From: Pseudomonadota bacterium
GTDB taxonomy: Bacteria; Pseudomonadota; Alphaproteobacteria; Caulobacterales; Caulobacteraceae
Assembly (NCBI GenBank): GCA_023445955.1
Contig: JAEXJH010000646.1
Span: 1-8,541, forward strand
Direction: 5' to 3'
Length of the DNA: 8,541 nucleotides
Made by a program: the position numbers and the translations under genes
Notes under the pieces: generated by a model
What the model saw: the letters and a program-made list of their open reading frames with translations, nothing else
Databases searched by the model: none
What the model was told of the DNA's origin: nothing
In this document: one piece after another, positions 1-7,073 of the stretch
Layout of the letters: every line of letters begins with the position of its first letter
Position numbering within the stretch: position 1 is the stretch's first letter

Positions 1-3
1 GTA

Positions 4-42
4 GAAAACCTCATCCTGTGCTTGTCGAAGGAGGAGGTTTTC
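4..42. repeat. Palindromic hairpin repeat, possible skgA terminator
   Basis: A long imperfect inverted repeat. GAAAACCTC (4-12) pairs perfectly with GAGGTTTTC (34-42). After one A/G mismatch, TCCT (14-17) pairs with AGGA (29-32) around a loop containing GCTTGTCGA. The core closely resembles a dispersed palindrome that I remember as common in Caulobacter and sphingomonad genomes (CCTCATCCTGAGCTTGTCGAAGGATGAGG-like). The hairpin starts 8 nt past the skgA stop, and the minus-strand RNA would end the stem in UUUUC. It could therefore act as a terminator or RNA stabiliser in addition to being a REP-like element. Confidence 0.7.
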
Positions 43-49
43 GGGCCCG

Positions 50-823
50 CTAGGCCGCCCGCTTCTCCGCAAACACTCGCATCGCCGTCGCCAGATACTC
101 CGTCAGCCCCGGCGCGATCGCCTCGTAGCGTGCGGTGAACTCGGGGCTGTCCAGATACAGCTGCCCCAGCCCCGTGAACGCCTCCGGCGTCGGCTCCCGG
201 TTCCAGGACTTCCCAATCCACGCCCAGTGCCGCCGCATGATCGCCGCCACCGCGTCGCTATCGGCCGGCAAGCCCTGAGCCAAGGCCTTGGCCATGTCGT
301 GCTCGATCGCGACGCCTTCCTGCTTGAAGCCGTCCCAGTCGGCCTTGCCCCAGCTCTTCGTGCCCGCCTTCGAGTGGGCGATCTTCTCGGCCATGCCGTC
401 GCCATAGCGCTCGACCAGTTCGGCCTCGTGCCGGGCCTGCTTTTCCGGGTCGAAGCCCATGAACATCTCCTTGTCTTCCATCGTCTCGTCTCCTTTGAGG
501 TCGGCGAGGGTGCGGTCCACGACGTCCACCAGCTTGGCGTAGCGTTCGGCCTGCGCCGCCAGGCGTTCGCGATGGGCGCGAAGCGCGGCGGCGAGGTCGA
601 AGCGCGGGTCGTCCAGCGCGGCCTGGATGTCCTTCAGCGGAGCCTCCAGGGCGCGGTGGAACAAGATCTGCTGCAGGCGCAGCAGGTCCTGGCGGTCATA
701 GTAGCGATAGCCGTTGGCCCCGACGGCGCGGGGCCGCAGCAGGCCGATGGCGTCGTAGTGGTGCAGAGCCCGCACCGAGACGCCCGACAGCTTCGCCATC
801 TGTTTGACCGTGTAGACGCTCAA
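50..823 (-). CDS. skgA: MerR-family regulator with TipAS domain, SkgA-like
   Basis: A 257-residue transcription regulator. Residues 3-70 form a MerR winged helix-turn-helix (TVKQMAKLSGVSVRALHHYD, then GYRYYD). Residues 75-112 are a dimerisation helix. Residues about 118-255 are a TipAS antibiotic-recognition-type domain with the typical WAWIGKSWNREPTPEAF stretch. From memory it is very close to Caulobacter crescentus SkgA, the regulator needed for stationary-phase katG (catalase-peroxidase) expression. The start is a TTG at 823-821. It is supported by a strong purine-rich ribosome binding site (AGGGAAGG, about 5 nt upstream) and because the HTH begins at residue 4; the next Met (residue 9) would cut into the HTH. 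The gene is divergent from a VOC gene, with 116 bp between them. katG is not in this window. A second start inside the gene is listed separately. Confidence 0.92.
   Translation of the reverse strand: MSVYTVKQMAKLSGVSVRALHHYDAIGLLRPRAVGANGYRYYDRQDLLRLQQILFHRALEAPLKDIQAALDDPRFDLAAALRAHRERLAAQAERYAKLVDVVDRTLADLKGDETMEDKEMFMGFDPEKQARHEAELVERYGDGMAEKIAHSKAGTKSWGKADWDGFKQEGVAIEHDMAKALAQGLPADSDAVAAIMRRHWAWIGKSWNREPTPEAFTGLGQLYLDSPEFTARYEAIAPGLTEYLATAMRVFAEKRAA
479..496 (-). promoter_or_regulatory. Internal ribosome binding site and ATG within skgA
   Basis: On the minus strand, AAAGGAG (496-490) lies 8 nt before an in-frame ATG (481-479, Met115). The match to the anti-Shine-Dalgarno sequence is better than that of most true gene starts in this window. 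Translation from here would yield a 143-residue protein (coordinates 50-481), which is the TipAS domain without its DNA-binding part. In Streptomyces lividans, tipA makes TipAL (253 aa) and an internally started TipAS (144 aa), so size and position agree closely. The motif is seen; its use as a start is inference. Confidence 0.6.
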
Positions 824-854
824 GTGAACCTTCCCTCTTTCGATGGGCCGATCA

Positions 855-866
855 GTCAGGTCTGAC
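855..866. promoter_or_regulatory. Inverted repeat between skgA and the VOC gene
   Basis: A perfect palindrome, GTCAG-GT-CTGAC, lies in the 116-bp divergent spacer. A TTGACC hexamer on the minus strand (882-877) is a possible -35 for skgA and puts the palindrome in the spacer/-10 region. MerR proteins usually bind dyads in long promoter spacers, so this is a candidate SkgA self-operator. No convincing -10 is visible, and a 12-bp palindrome could be chance. Confidence 0.3.
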
Positions 867-939
867 GCGGCGTGAGGGTCAAGCGGGCCGCAACAAATTC
901 CGCGCCCGGGGCGTTCGGACCCGAAACCGGAGGTGTCCC

Positions 940-1350
940 ATGGAAGTCCATCGCGGCCGTCTGATCGACCACATCCACCTGCGCGCCAGGGACCTGGAGG
1001 CGACCAAGCGCTTCTATCGCGCGGTGCTGGAAGCGCTGGGCGCGCCCTACAATGAAGACGACACCCACCTGGACGCCGACGAGCTGTGGATCGACGCGGG
1101 CGAGCCGGCGACGCACATCCACCTGGCCTTCCAGGCCAAGGATCGCGAGACGGTCGAACGCTTCTACAAGGCAGGGCTTTCCGCCGGCGGCCGCGACAAC
1201 GGCGGGCCGGGCGAGCGGCCGTACCATCCGGGCTATTACGCCGCGTTCCTTTGGGATCCGGATGGCAACAATGTCGAGGCGGTGTTCCACGGACCTAGCC
1301 AGCGCTCGGCCGACAGCGTCGTGTTCACCTTCGAGACGCCCGAAGCCTAG
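940..1350 (+). CDS. VOC-superfamily (glyoxalase-fold) protein
   Basis: A 136-residue single VOC module with two beta-alpha-beta-beta-beta halves. The first half opens with IDHIHLRARDLEATKRFY. The second holds THIHLAF and ends in WDPDGNNVEAVF. Likely metal ligands are His11 (or His13), His61 and Glu113, the usual pattern in glyoxalase/dioxygenase-like VOC enzymes. The substrate cannot be named; relatives include lactoylglutathione lyases, fosfomycin-resistance-type transferases and many of unknown role. The ATG at 940 has a strong ribosome binding site (GGAGG at 929-933, 6 nt spacing). It is divergent from skgA and may share a control region with it. Its TAG stop overlaps the stop of the next, convergent gene. 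A similar VOC protein is encoded at 6640-7023. Confidence 0.87.
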   Translation: MEVHRGRLIDHIHLRARDLEATKRFYRAVLEALGAPYNEDDTHLDADELWIDAGEPATHIHLAFQAKDRETVERFYKAGLSAGGRDNGGPGERPYHPGYYAAFLWDPDGNNVEAVFHGPSQRSADSVVFTFETPEA

Positions 1351-2714
1351 GCGGCGTTGGCCGCGCTCAGGGTCCCGCCCTCGGGACCGGCGGCCGGCTT
1401 GTCGAGGAAGTCGCTGATCGCCGGGCCGCGCACGAAGGCGATGCCGGCGGCCTTGCAGGCCTCCAGTTCGACCGCCGAGGTGACGTTGGCCACGGCCTGC
1501 ACGACCTCCTTGGCGGCGTAGGCGGCCTTGCGCTCGACGAACTTGAGGATCTGCTTCAGCCGCTCGTGCTCGGTCTCGCCGTTCAGGACGAGGGTGATGC
1601 TGTCGACCAGTTCGGGCGGCAGGCCCGAGATCGGGAAGGTCGGGTCGCAGACCTGGACGTCCATCCGCGAGAAGCTGCCCTTCAGGAACAGGCGCATCTG
1701 CTGCAGCATGCCGATCGAGGCCTCGCGCGGCGTGGCGTAGATCGTGGCGGTCAGGCGCGGCTGCTGGTCCAGCGGATAGCGCGACAGACGGCTCTTGTAG
1801 GCCTCCTGCGAGGCTGGCGTGGTCAGGTTCCAGAAGCCGAACGGCACGTGGATCTCGCCGAAGGCGGCGGTCTTCAGCGCGGCTTGCGTGTCGGTCAGGC
1901 AGATCAGGTCGCGCTTCAACAGCTTGCCGTCGTCTTCCGGCGCGGGGCCGATGAGGTCCGAGCGCATGGCGATGGCCGAGCCGACGAAGGCGCTCTGGCG
2001 CAGGTCATAGACGCCCCACCAACCGGTTTCGGCCGGCGGCGGCGGTGCGACGACCTTGGCGGCGGCGGCGGGCTTGGCGGCCGCGGCCTTGGGGGTCTCG
2101 TCGAGCGCAATCGGGACCGGCGCGAAGACGGGCTCGGCCTTCGGCGCGGCCGGCTTGACCGGTTCGGCCGCGGGCACGGTGGAGACGGGCGCGGCGGCCT
2201 TGGCCGGACGTTCCGGCGCGACCGTGGTGGCGGCCGCCAGGCCCTGTTTCTTGGCGCTGGCCTTGTCCTCGGCGAAGGTCTTGGCCTCCTCGCGGGTGCT
2301 GGGACGCGGCTCGACGCTGTCGGCGGTGACCACGTGGACGCGGCCGGCCGGACCCTCGTAGCCCTCGCCGGCCATCAGGCCAGCCAGTTCGGCCTGGGTC
2401 AGGGCGGCGAATTTCAGGACGGCCTGCTCGTCGCCCTCGAAGGTCATCAAAGCGATCTGACCAATAGGACGCCCGGGAAACAGCACCTTCTCCAGCTCGG
2501 CGGCCAGGGCCTGCATCTCGGTGGGGTCGAGCGTTTCGACGCGATTGTCGGCCAGGACGAACGCCATCGGCGCCACGGCCCCGCACTTGCGCGGCGCGCG
2601 CCAGCGGGCTTTCAGGAACGCGTCCGCGACCCCCTGCGCCTTGTGCTTGGGGACTTCACCCGGCTGGCTCTCGCCAACGGTGAACAGGATACGCAGGCAG
2701 CAGATGGCCGTCAT
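1347..2714 (-). CDS. Hypothetical protein with a probable degenerate EAL-like C-terminal domain
   Basis: A 455-residue protein not recognised with certainty. Residues 50-135 form a small alpha/beta region (FVLADNRVETLDPTEMQ onward). Residues about 150-228 are an Ala/Pro/Lys/Val-rich, probably disordered linker. Residues about 229-440 look like a worn EAL (cyclic-di-GMP phosphodiesterase) fold. VYDLRQSAFVGSAIAMRSD sits where active enzymes have the EAL motif. Residues 404-433 (VVQAVANVTSAVELEACKAAGIAFVRG) resemble the usual VAEGVET...LGCDYVQG block. The EAL glutamate and later acidic metal ligands are missing, so I infer a non-catalytic binding or adaptor domain. No membrane segment is seen. 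The ATG at 2714 is chosen because a promoter and an AAGG site lie upstream and the N-terminal codons have high GC3. Met50 (2567) is an alternative with a poor ribosome site. The stop overlaps that of the VOC gene. Confidence 0.75.
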   Translation of the reverse strand: MTAICCLRILFTVGESQPGEVPKHKAQGVADAFLKARWRAPRKCGAVAPMAFVLADNRVETLDPTEMQALAAELEKVLFPGRPIGQIALMTFEGDEQAVLKFAALTQAELAGLMAGEGYEGPAGRVHVVTADSVEPRPSTREEAKTFAEDKASAKKQGLAAATTVAPERPAKAAAPVSTVPAAEPVKPAAPKAEPVFAPVPIALDETPKAAAAKPAAAAKVVAPPPPAETGWWGVYDLRQSAFVGSAIAMRSDLIGPAPEDDGKLLKRDLICLTDTQAALKTAAFGEIHVPFGFWNLTTPASQEAYKSRLSRYPLDQQPRLTATIYATPREASIGMLQQMRLFLKGSFSRMDVQVCDPTFPISGLPPELVDSITLVLNGETEHERLKQILKFVERKAAYAAKEVVQAVANVTSAVELEACKAAGIAFVRGPAISDFLDKPAAGPEGGTLSAANAA

Positions 2715-2738
2715 GAGACCCGACCTTAGAGCCTGTTC

Positions 2739-2763
2739 ATTTTAGAAGTCTTACAACCGTCGA
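2739..2763 (-). promoter_or_regulatory. Predicted housekeeping promoter of the EAL-like gene
   Basis: On the minus strand, TCGACGG (2763-2757) is followed after 10 nt by TCTAAAAT (2746-2739). This matches the Caulobacter sigma-73 pattern TTGACGS, 10-14 nt, GCTANAWC at 6 of 7 and 6 of 8 positions. An AT-rich AAAATAAAA tract just upstream (2782-2774) could act as an UP-like element. Transcription would begin near 2732, leaving a leader of about 18 nt, which favours the ATG at 2714. Confidence 0.5.
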
Positions 2764-2806
2764 GAGAACGACGTTTTATTTTCGATGCGCGCTAGACGCC
2801 AGCGCC

Positions 2807-3403
2807 TTAGACGAACGTCTCGCTGAGGCGGAACTCCAGCCGCTCGCGGATCGCCGGCCAGTCATAGTCGGTGATCGAGAACACCGCCGTGTCGCGGATG
2901 TGGCCGGTCCAGGTGACCTTGTGATTGCGCAGCACGCCTTCCTTGGTCGCGCCCAGCTTCTCAATGGCGGCCTGGCTGCGGGCGTTGCGCACGTCGACCA
3001 TGAACTCAACGCGGATGGCCTGGCCCTTTTCGAAGGCGTGGGCCAGCAGCAAGCGCTTGCTCTCCGGATTGACCGGGCCCGAGCGAGCCTCCGGGTTCAG
3101 GAAGGTCGCGCCGATCTCCAGCCCGCCGTGCAGCCGGCGGATGTTCAGGTAGCTGGACGTGCCGATCACCTTGCCGTCCGACAGGCGGCGGATGGCGTAG
3201 CCGATGCGCTCGCCGCGGTCGGTCTCGCCCTGCAGCGCGCCCCAGAAGTCCTCGAAGCCTTCGCCGCAACCGTTGACCGACATGATCTCCCAGCTGGCGG
3301 GATCGCAGTCGACCGCAGCCTTCGGCTCGTCGCGGTGATCGATGGTGATCGGTTCGAGCCGGACATAGCGGCCCTGCAGAGTGTCGGCGGTCAGGTTCAG
3401 CAT
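2807..3403 (-). CDS. GNAT-family N-acetyltransferase, RimJ/RimL type
   Basis: A 198-residue acetyl-CoA-dependent acetyltransferase of the Acetyltransf_3 class, the group that includes ribosomal-protein acetyltransferases RimJ and RimL and many small-molecule or antibiotic acetylases. Residues 10-22 (LQGRYVRLEPITI) are the standard opening strand. Residues 76-101 (DGKVIGTSSYLNI, LEIGATFL) form the central strands. Residues 132-162 (VEFMVDVRNARSQAAIEKLG, then VLRNHKV) are the acetyl-CoA-binding part with the typical Asn and 'A..lGF'-like helix. Length is normal and the frame intact. The real acceptor is unknown. It is divergent from the acyl-CoA dehydrogenase gene (139 bp apart) and lies 92 bp upstream of the EAL-like gene on the same strand. 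That gap contains a separate promoter, so the two need not be an operon. Confidence 0.9.
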   Translation of the reverse strand: MLNLTADTLQGRYVRLEPITIDHRDEPKAAVDCDPASWEIMSVNGCGEGFEDFWGALQGETDRGERIGYAIRRLSDGKVIGTSSYLNIRRLHGGLEIGATFLNPEARSGPVNPESKRLLLAHAFEKGQAIRVEFMVDVRNARSQAAIEKLGATKEGVLRNHKVTWTGHIRDTAVFSITDYDWPAIRERLEFRLSETFV

Positions 3404-3462
3404 GGATCCGTTGTCGGACAGGAGCGCCGCCGTGACAACCCGGCTTTACGCGACGGGACCGC

Positions 3463-3491
3463 TTGCCGCCCGCGGAAAGCCGGTCTACAAA
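3463..3491 (+). promoter_or_regulatory. Predicted promoter of the acyl-CoA dehydrogenase gene
   Basis: TTGCCGC (3463-3469), a 14-nt spacer and TCTACAAA (3484-3491) fit the Caulobacter housekeeping consensus at 6 of 7 and 6 of 8 positions. Transcription would start near 3497-3500, on the inverted repeat listed next. This leaves a leader of about 45 nt with a GAGGG-type ribosome site before the ATG at 3543. Confidence 0.5.
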
Positions 3492-3495
3492 CACT

Positions 3496-3511
3496 TCAAA
3501 CAAGCGTTTGA
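3496..3511. promoter_or_regulatory. Candidate operator for a PsrA/FadR-like TetR repressor
   Basis: A perfect inverted repeat, TCAAAC-AAGC-GTTTGA, sits at the predicted transcription start of the acyl-CoA dehydrogenase gene. Its core CAAAC-N4-GTTTG fits the recognition pattern known for PsrA-type TetR repressors of fatty-acid degradation genes. Position over the start site and function of the downstream gene both fit repression relieved by acyl-CoA. The repressor is not encoded in this window. Confidence 0.5.
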
Positions 3512-3542
3512 CACATAGAGAAGCGGGTAGAGGGAAACGGCC

Positions 3543-4850
<1,308 letters not shown>

Positions 4851-4896
4851 CAACAAACGGGCGGACGGCTCATCGCGTCCGGGTGATGATCGCCCG

Positions 4897-5436
4897 ATGA
4901 GTCGTCCCGCCCGCCTTGTCCTGGACCGCGCGCCCTCGCCGATCGGCGAGTTGCTGATCGTCACCGACGAGGCTGGCCTTCTCCGCGCGCTGGACTTCCA
5001 CGACTACGAGCACCGCCTTGATCGCCTGCTGAGGACCCACTACGGCCCGCTGCGACCCGAGCCCGCCGCCGCGCCCGCCGCCATCCGCGACGCCATCGCC
5101 GCCTATTTCGGTGGTCAGCTCGACACCCTGAACACCATCGCCTGGGCCACCAACGGCACGGCCTTCCAGCACGCGGTGTGGACGGCGCTGTGCGCGATCC
5201 CCGCCGGCGAGACCATCACCTATTCCGAACTCGCCCTACGCGCCGGTCGCCCCGCCGCGGTCCGCGCCGCCGGTCACGCCAACGGCTCCAACCCGCTTAG
5301 CATCGTCGCCCCCTGCCATCGGGTGATCGGCATGGACGGTTCGCTGACCGGCTATGGCGGCGGGATCGACCGCAAGCGTTGGCTGTTAGCTCACGAACGG
5401 GCGCTGGGCAGGGCTGGCGATCTCGCCGCGCTGTAG
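4897..5436 (+). CDS. ogt: Methylated-DNA--protein-cysteine S-methyltransferase
   Basis: A 179-residue suicide DNA-repair protein that transfers the alkyl group from O6-alkylguanine to its own cysteine. Residues 1-80 are the small N-terminal ribonuclease-H-like domain. Residues about 86-168 hold the active domain: FQHAVWTALCAIPAGETITYSELA, then RAAGHANGSNP and the active site APCHRVIG with Cys140, followed by GSLTGYGGGIDRKRWLL. All key elements are present. There is no Ada-type regulatory zinc domain, so this is a stand-alone Ogt/MGMT enzyme. The ATG at 4897 gives the usual length. Upstream in-frame codons only continue through the acyl-CoA dehydrogenase gene in another frame. The ribosome site is weak, which fits translation coupled to the gene 46 bp upstream. 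Its last 51 bp overlap, antisense, the end of the thioredoxin-like gene. Confidence 0.93.
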   Translation: MSRPARLVLDRAPSPIGELLIVTDEAGLLRALDFHDYEHRLDRLLRTHYGPLRPEPAAAPAAIRDAIAAYFGGQLDTLNTIAWATNGTAFQHAVWTALCAIPAGETITYSELALRAGRPAAVRAAGHANGSNPLSIVAPCHRVIGMDGSLTGYGGGIDRKRWLLAHERALGRAGDLAAL

Positions 5437-6153
5437 CGCGCCCAGCAGGGCCTGGCCGTCGGCCACCAACCACATGCTGCGGGCCTCCGCCATCATCTCC
5501 GGCGTCGGCTGCTCGTTCGGCGCCAGCTTGACCCCAGCCACCGTGTGCGGCGCGCCAAACTGCCGGCCCAGCACACGGCCCTTTTCGTCGACCAGCAGGT
5601 TGCACGGCAGGCCCATGCTGAAGCCGCCCGGCGTCTCGCGCCGCGTCAGGGTCTCGAACAGAGCCTTGCCGTTTTCCGAGCGGTCGATCACCACGGGCAG
5701 CGCGCCAGCCCCGACCTTGGCCAGCAGGGCATTAGCCTCGGCCAGCGCGATGTCGCCGCGCGGCGCGGTCAGCACCGGCAGGATGCGGAAGCGCTTGCCC
5801 TCGTAGACGCTCTGCTGGGCGGCGAAATCCTTCAGCTCCAGCAGGCAGGGCGCGCACCACGGCGCCCAGAGCGACAGCAGAGTCAGCCCCGGCTGGAACG
5901 CCAGGTCGCGAGTCCCGGAAGCCCGTTCGACCTTGATGCGCGGAACCACCATGCCAGCCGGCGGCTGCCTGAAGCTCCTGGCCAGGATGTTGTTGCGCAA
6001 GGCCGGCGTGTCGAGCGCCTCGGCGCGCGGGGCGAGGTCCGGCGCCCGCAGCTTGGCCCCCGGCGGAATTTCCGCCCGCGCGCTGCTCGTCAGCGCCAAG
6101 GCCGCCAGGCCGCCGCCGATAATTTCTCGCCGTGAAGTCATAAAACTCGCCAT
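5386..6153 (-). CDS. Exported TlpA-like thioredoxin-fold protein
   Basis: A 255-residue thioredoxin-fold protein predicted for the periplasm. The N-terminus MTSRREIIGGGLAALALTSSARA|E has a twin-arginine-like SRREII motif, a hydrophobic core and an ARA cleavage site near residue 27, so Tat export is likely. The redox centre is WCAPC (Cys100 and Cys103) in LSLWAPWCAPCLLELKDF, and the cis-proline is Pro183 in GLPCNLLVD. Such proteins usually reduce or exchange disulfides in cytochrome c maturation or other envelope proteins; the partner is unknown. I chose the ATG at 6153 because GGAG lies 7 nt upstream. Alternatives are a TTG at 6159 (overlaps that site) and an ATG at 6141. It lies 42 bp after the small membrane protein gene, probably in one operon. 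The end overlaps ogt on the other strand by 51 bp. Confidence 0.87.
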   Translation of the reverse strand: MASFMTSRREIIGGGLAALALTSSARAEIPPGAKLRAPDLAPRAEALDTPALRNNILARSFRQPPAGMVVPRIKVERASGTRDLAFQPGLTLLSLWAPWCAPCLLELKDFAAQQSVYEGKRFRILPVLTAPRGDIALAEANALLAKVGAGALPVVIDRSENGKALFETLTRRETPGGFSMGLPCNLLVDEKGRVLGRQFGAPHTVAGVKLAPNEQPTPEMMAEARSMWLVADGQALLGALQRGEIASPAQRPFVS

Positions 6154-6195
6154 CCGCAATCTCCGGACGAGTCGAAGCTAGACCTTGGGCGGAAG

Positions 6196-6621
6196 TTAGG
6201 CCAGTCGCGCGCCGTGCAAAACGACACGGCCGATCTGGAAGAACGGCAGGCTCAGCGTGATGCCGATCAGGGCGTTGAAGATCATCGCGCCGCTGTTGTA
6301 GCGGCCCGCCTCGCCGTCCAGCGCCGCCGAGATCGCCCGCCCCGCCGCAGCCCCCAGCCAGGCGACCGCCAGGGCCAGCGCCATGGCCGCCCCGATCCGC
6401 GGCTGGTAGCCGAGATAAAGCGCCGCCACGCCATGCGAGGCGATCAGCACCCCGCCCAGGGCGCGGCCTTCGGCGAACAGCGGCGGCTTGGGGGTGTCGT
6501 CATCGGCCAGTCCCGCCAGGCCCAGCATGGTCTGCGGCCGCGCCAGGATCATGCCGCCCAGGCTCCCGCCGATGACACAGGCCAGGACCGCCAGGAACAG
6601 CGACAGGACGTAGCTCGACAT
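6196..6621 (-). CDS. Small multi-pass membrane protein, DUF4345-like
   Basis: A 141-residue inner-membrane protein with about four hydrophobic segments: residues 4-27 (YVLSLFLAVLACVIGGSLGG), about 52-71, 75-93 (AAMALALAVAWLGAAAGR) and about 108-130. The order EGRALGGVLIASHGVAAL, then WLGAAAGRAISAALDG is typical of the DUF4345 group of small membrane proteins. I assign this from pattern memory and with moderate confidence. No catalytic residues or function can be stated. The ATG at 6621 has AGGGG about 6 nt upstream. It starts 18 nt after the stop of the VOC gene and ends 42 nt before the thioredoxin-like gene, all on the minus strand, which suggests a three-gene operon. Confidence 0.8.
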   Translation of the reverse strand: MSSYVLSLFLAVLACVIGGSLGGMILARPQTMLGLAGLADDDTPKPPLFAEGRALGGVLIASHGVAALYLGYQPRIGAAMALALAVAWLGAAAGRAISAALDGEAGRYNSGAMIFNALIGITLSLPFFQIGRVVLHGARLA

Positions 6622-6639
6622 GGCTTCCCCTAGGTTGGC

Positions 6640-7023
6640 CTATTCCGGCGCGCGGCAGACAGCCTCGACGTTGAAGCCGTCCGGGTCCAGAACGAACGCG
6701 CCGTAGTAGTCCTTATCGTAATGTGGGCGAAGTCCGGGCGGTCCATTGTCTTTTCCGCCGGATTTCAGCGCCGCTTCATAGAAGGCGTCGACCTGCTCGC
6801 GGGTTTCCGCGGCGAAGGCGATATGCAGCTTGCCGCGGGTCGGGTCCTGGCCGGCCACCCAGAACATCGGCCGGTCCTTGCCGTAGCCGACGACATCGAC
6901 GCCATTGGTGAATTCCTTGGGCACGACATAGAGCTGGCGGATGCCAAGCGGCGCCAGGGCGGCGTCATAAAAGGCGGTCGCGCGCTGGTAATCGGCCGTG
7001 CCGAGACCCATGTGGTCGAACAT
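6640..7023 (-). CDS. VOC-superfamily (glyoxalase-fold) protein
   Basis: A 127-residue single VOC module. FDHMGLGTADYQRATAFYDAAL opens the first half. KLHIAFAAETREQVDAFYEAAL opens the second, which ends in FVLDPDGFNVEAVC. His4, His67 and Glu120 are in the usual metal-ligand positions. The second half shares a GG-[RK]-DNG-PG-RP...YY-AF--DPDG-NVEAV pattern with the VOC protein at 940-1350, so the two are paralogues of one subfamily. The substrate is unknown. The ATG at 7023 has AGGGG about 6 nt upstream. It is the first gene of a probable minus-strand operon with the membrane and thioredoxin-like genes, and it is divergent from groES across 177 bp. Confidence 0.88.
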   Translation of the reverse strand: MFDHMGLGTADYQRATAFYDAALAPLGIRQLYVVPKEFTNGVDVVGYGKDRPMFWVAGQDPTRGKLHIAFAAETREQVDAFYEAALKSGGKDNGPPGLRPHYDKDYYGAFVLDPDGFNVEAVCRAPE

Positions 7024-7073
7024 CGAAAGCCCCTTCCCGTTTACCCTTTGCGAAAAGTTCGCGGGCGTCGTCC

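Noticed and set aside
1566..2729. A 387-codon open frame on the plus strand opposite the EAL-like gene
   Set aside because: Its composition is Gly/Arg/Leu-rich with no domain. The minus-strand reading has a promoter, a ribosome site and a recognisable domain layout.
2758..2782. Terminator-like CGTCG-AGAGAA-CGACG followed by TTTTATTTT on the plus strand
   Set aside because: No plus-strand gene ends before it. On the minus strand the same bases form the -35 and AT-rich upstream part of a good promoter for the gene at 1347-2714.
2789..2805. GCGCT-N7-AGCGC inverted repeat after the acetyltransferase stop as a terminator
   Set aside because: Only 5 bp, and followed on the minus strand by an A-rich rather than a T-rich stretch, so the terminator case is weak.
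3508..3536. TTGACA at 3508-3513 as the -35 of the acyl-CoA dehydrogenase promoter
   Set aside because: The best -10 (GGTAGAGG at 3526) would start transcription almost at the ATG, making the visible ribosome site useless. The upstream pair at 3463-3491 fits better.
4863..4880. GGACG-N8-CGTCC hairpin between the acyl-CoA dehydrogenase gene and ogt as a terminator
   Set aside because: The stem is short, the loop is long and there is no T tract. The two genes are only 46 bp apart and probably co-transcribed.
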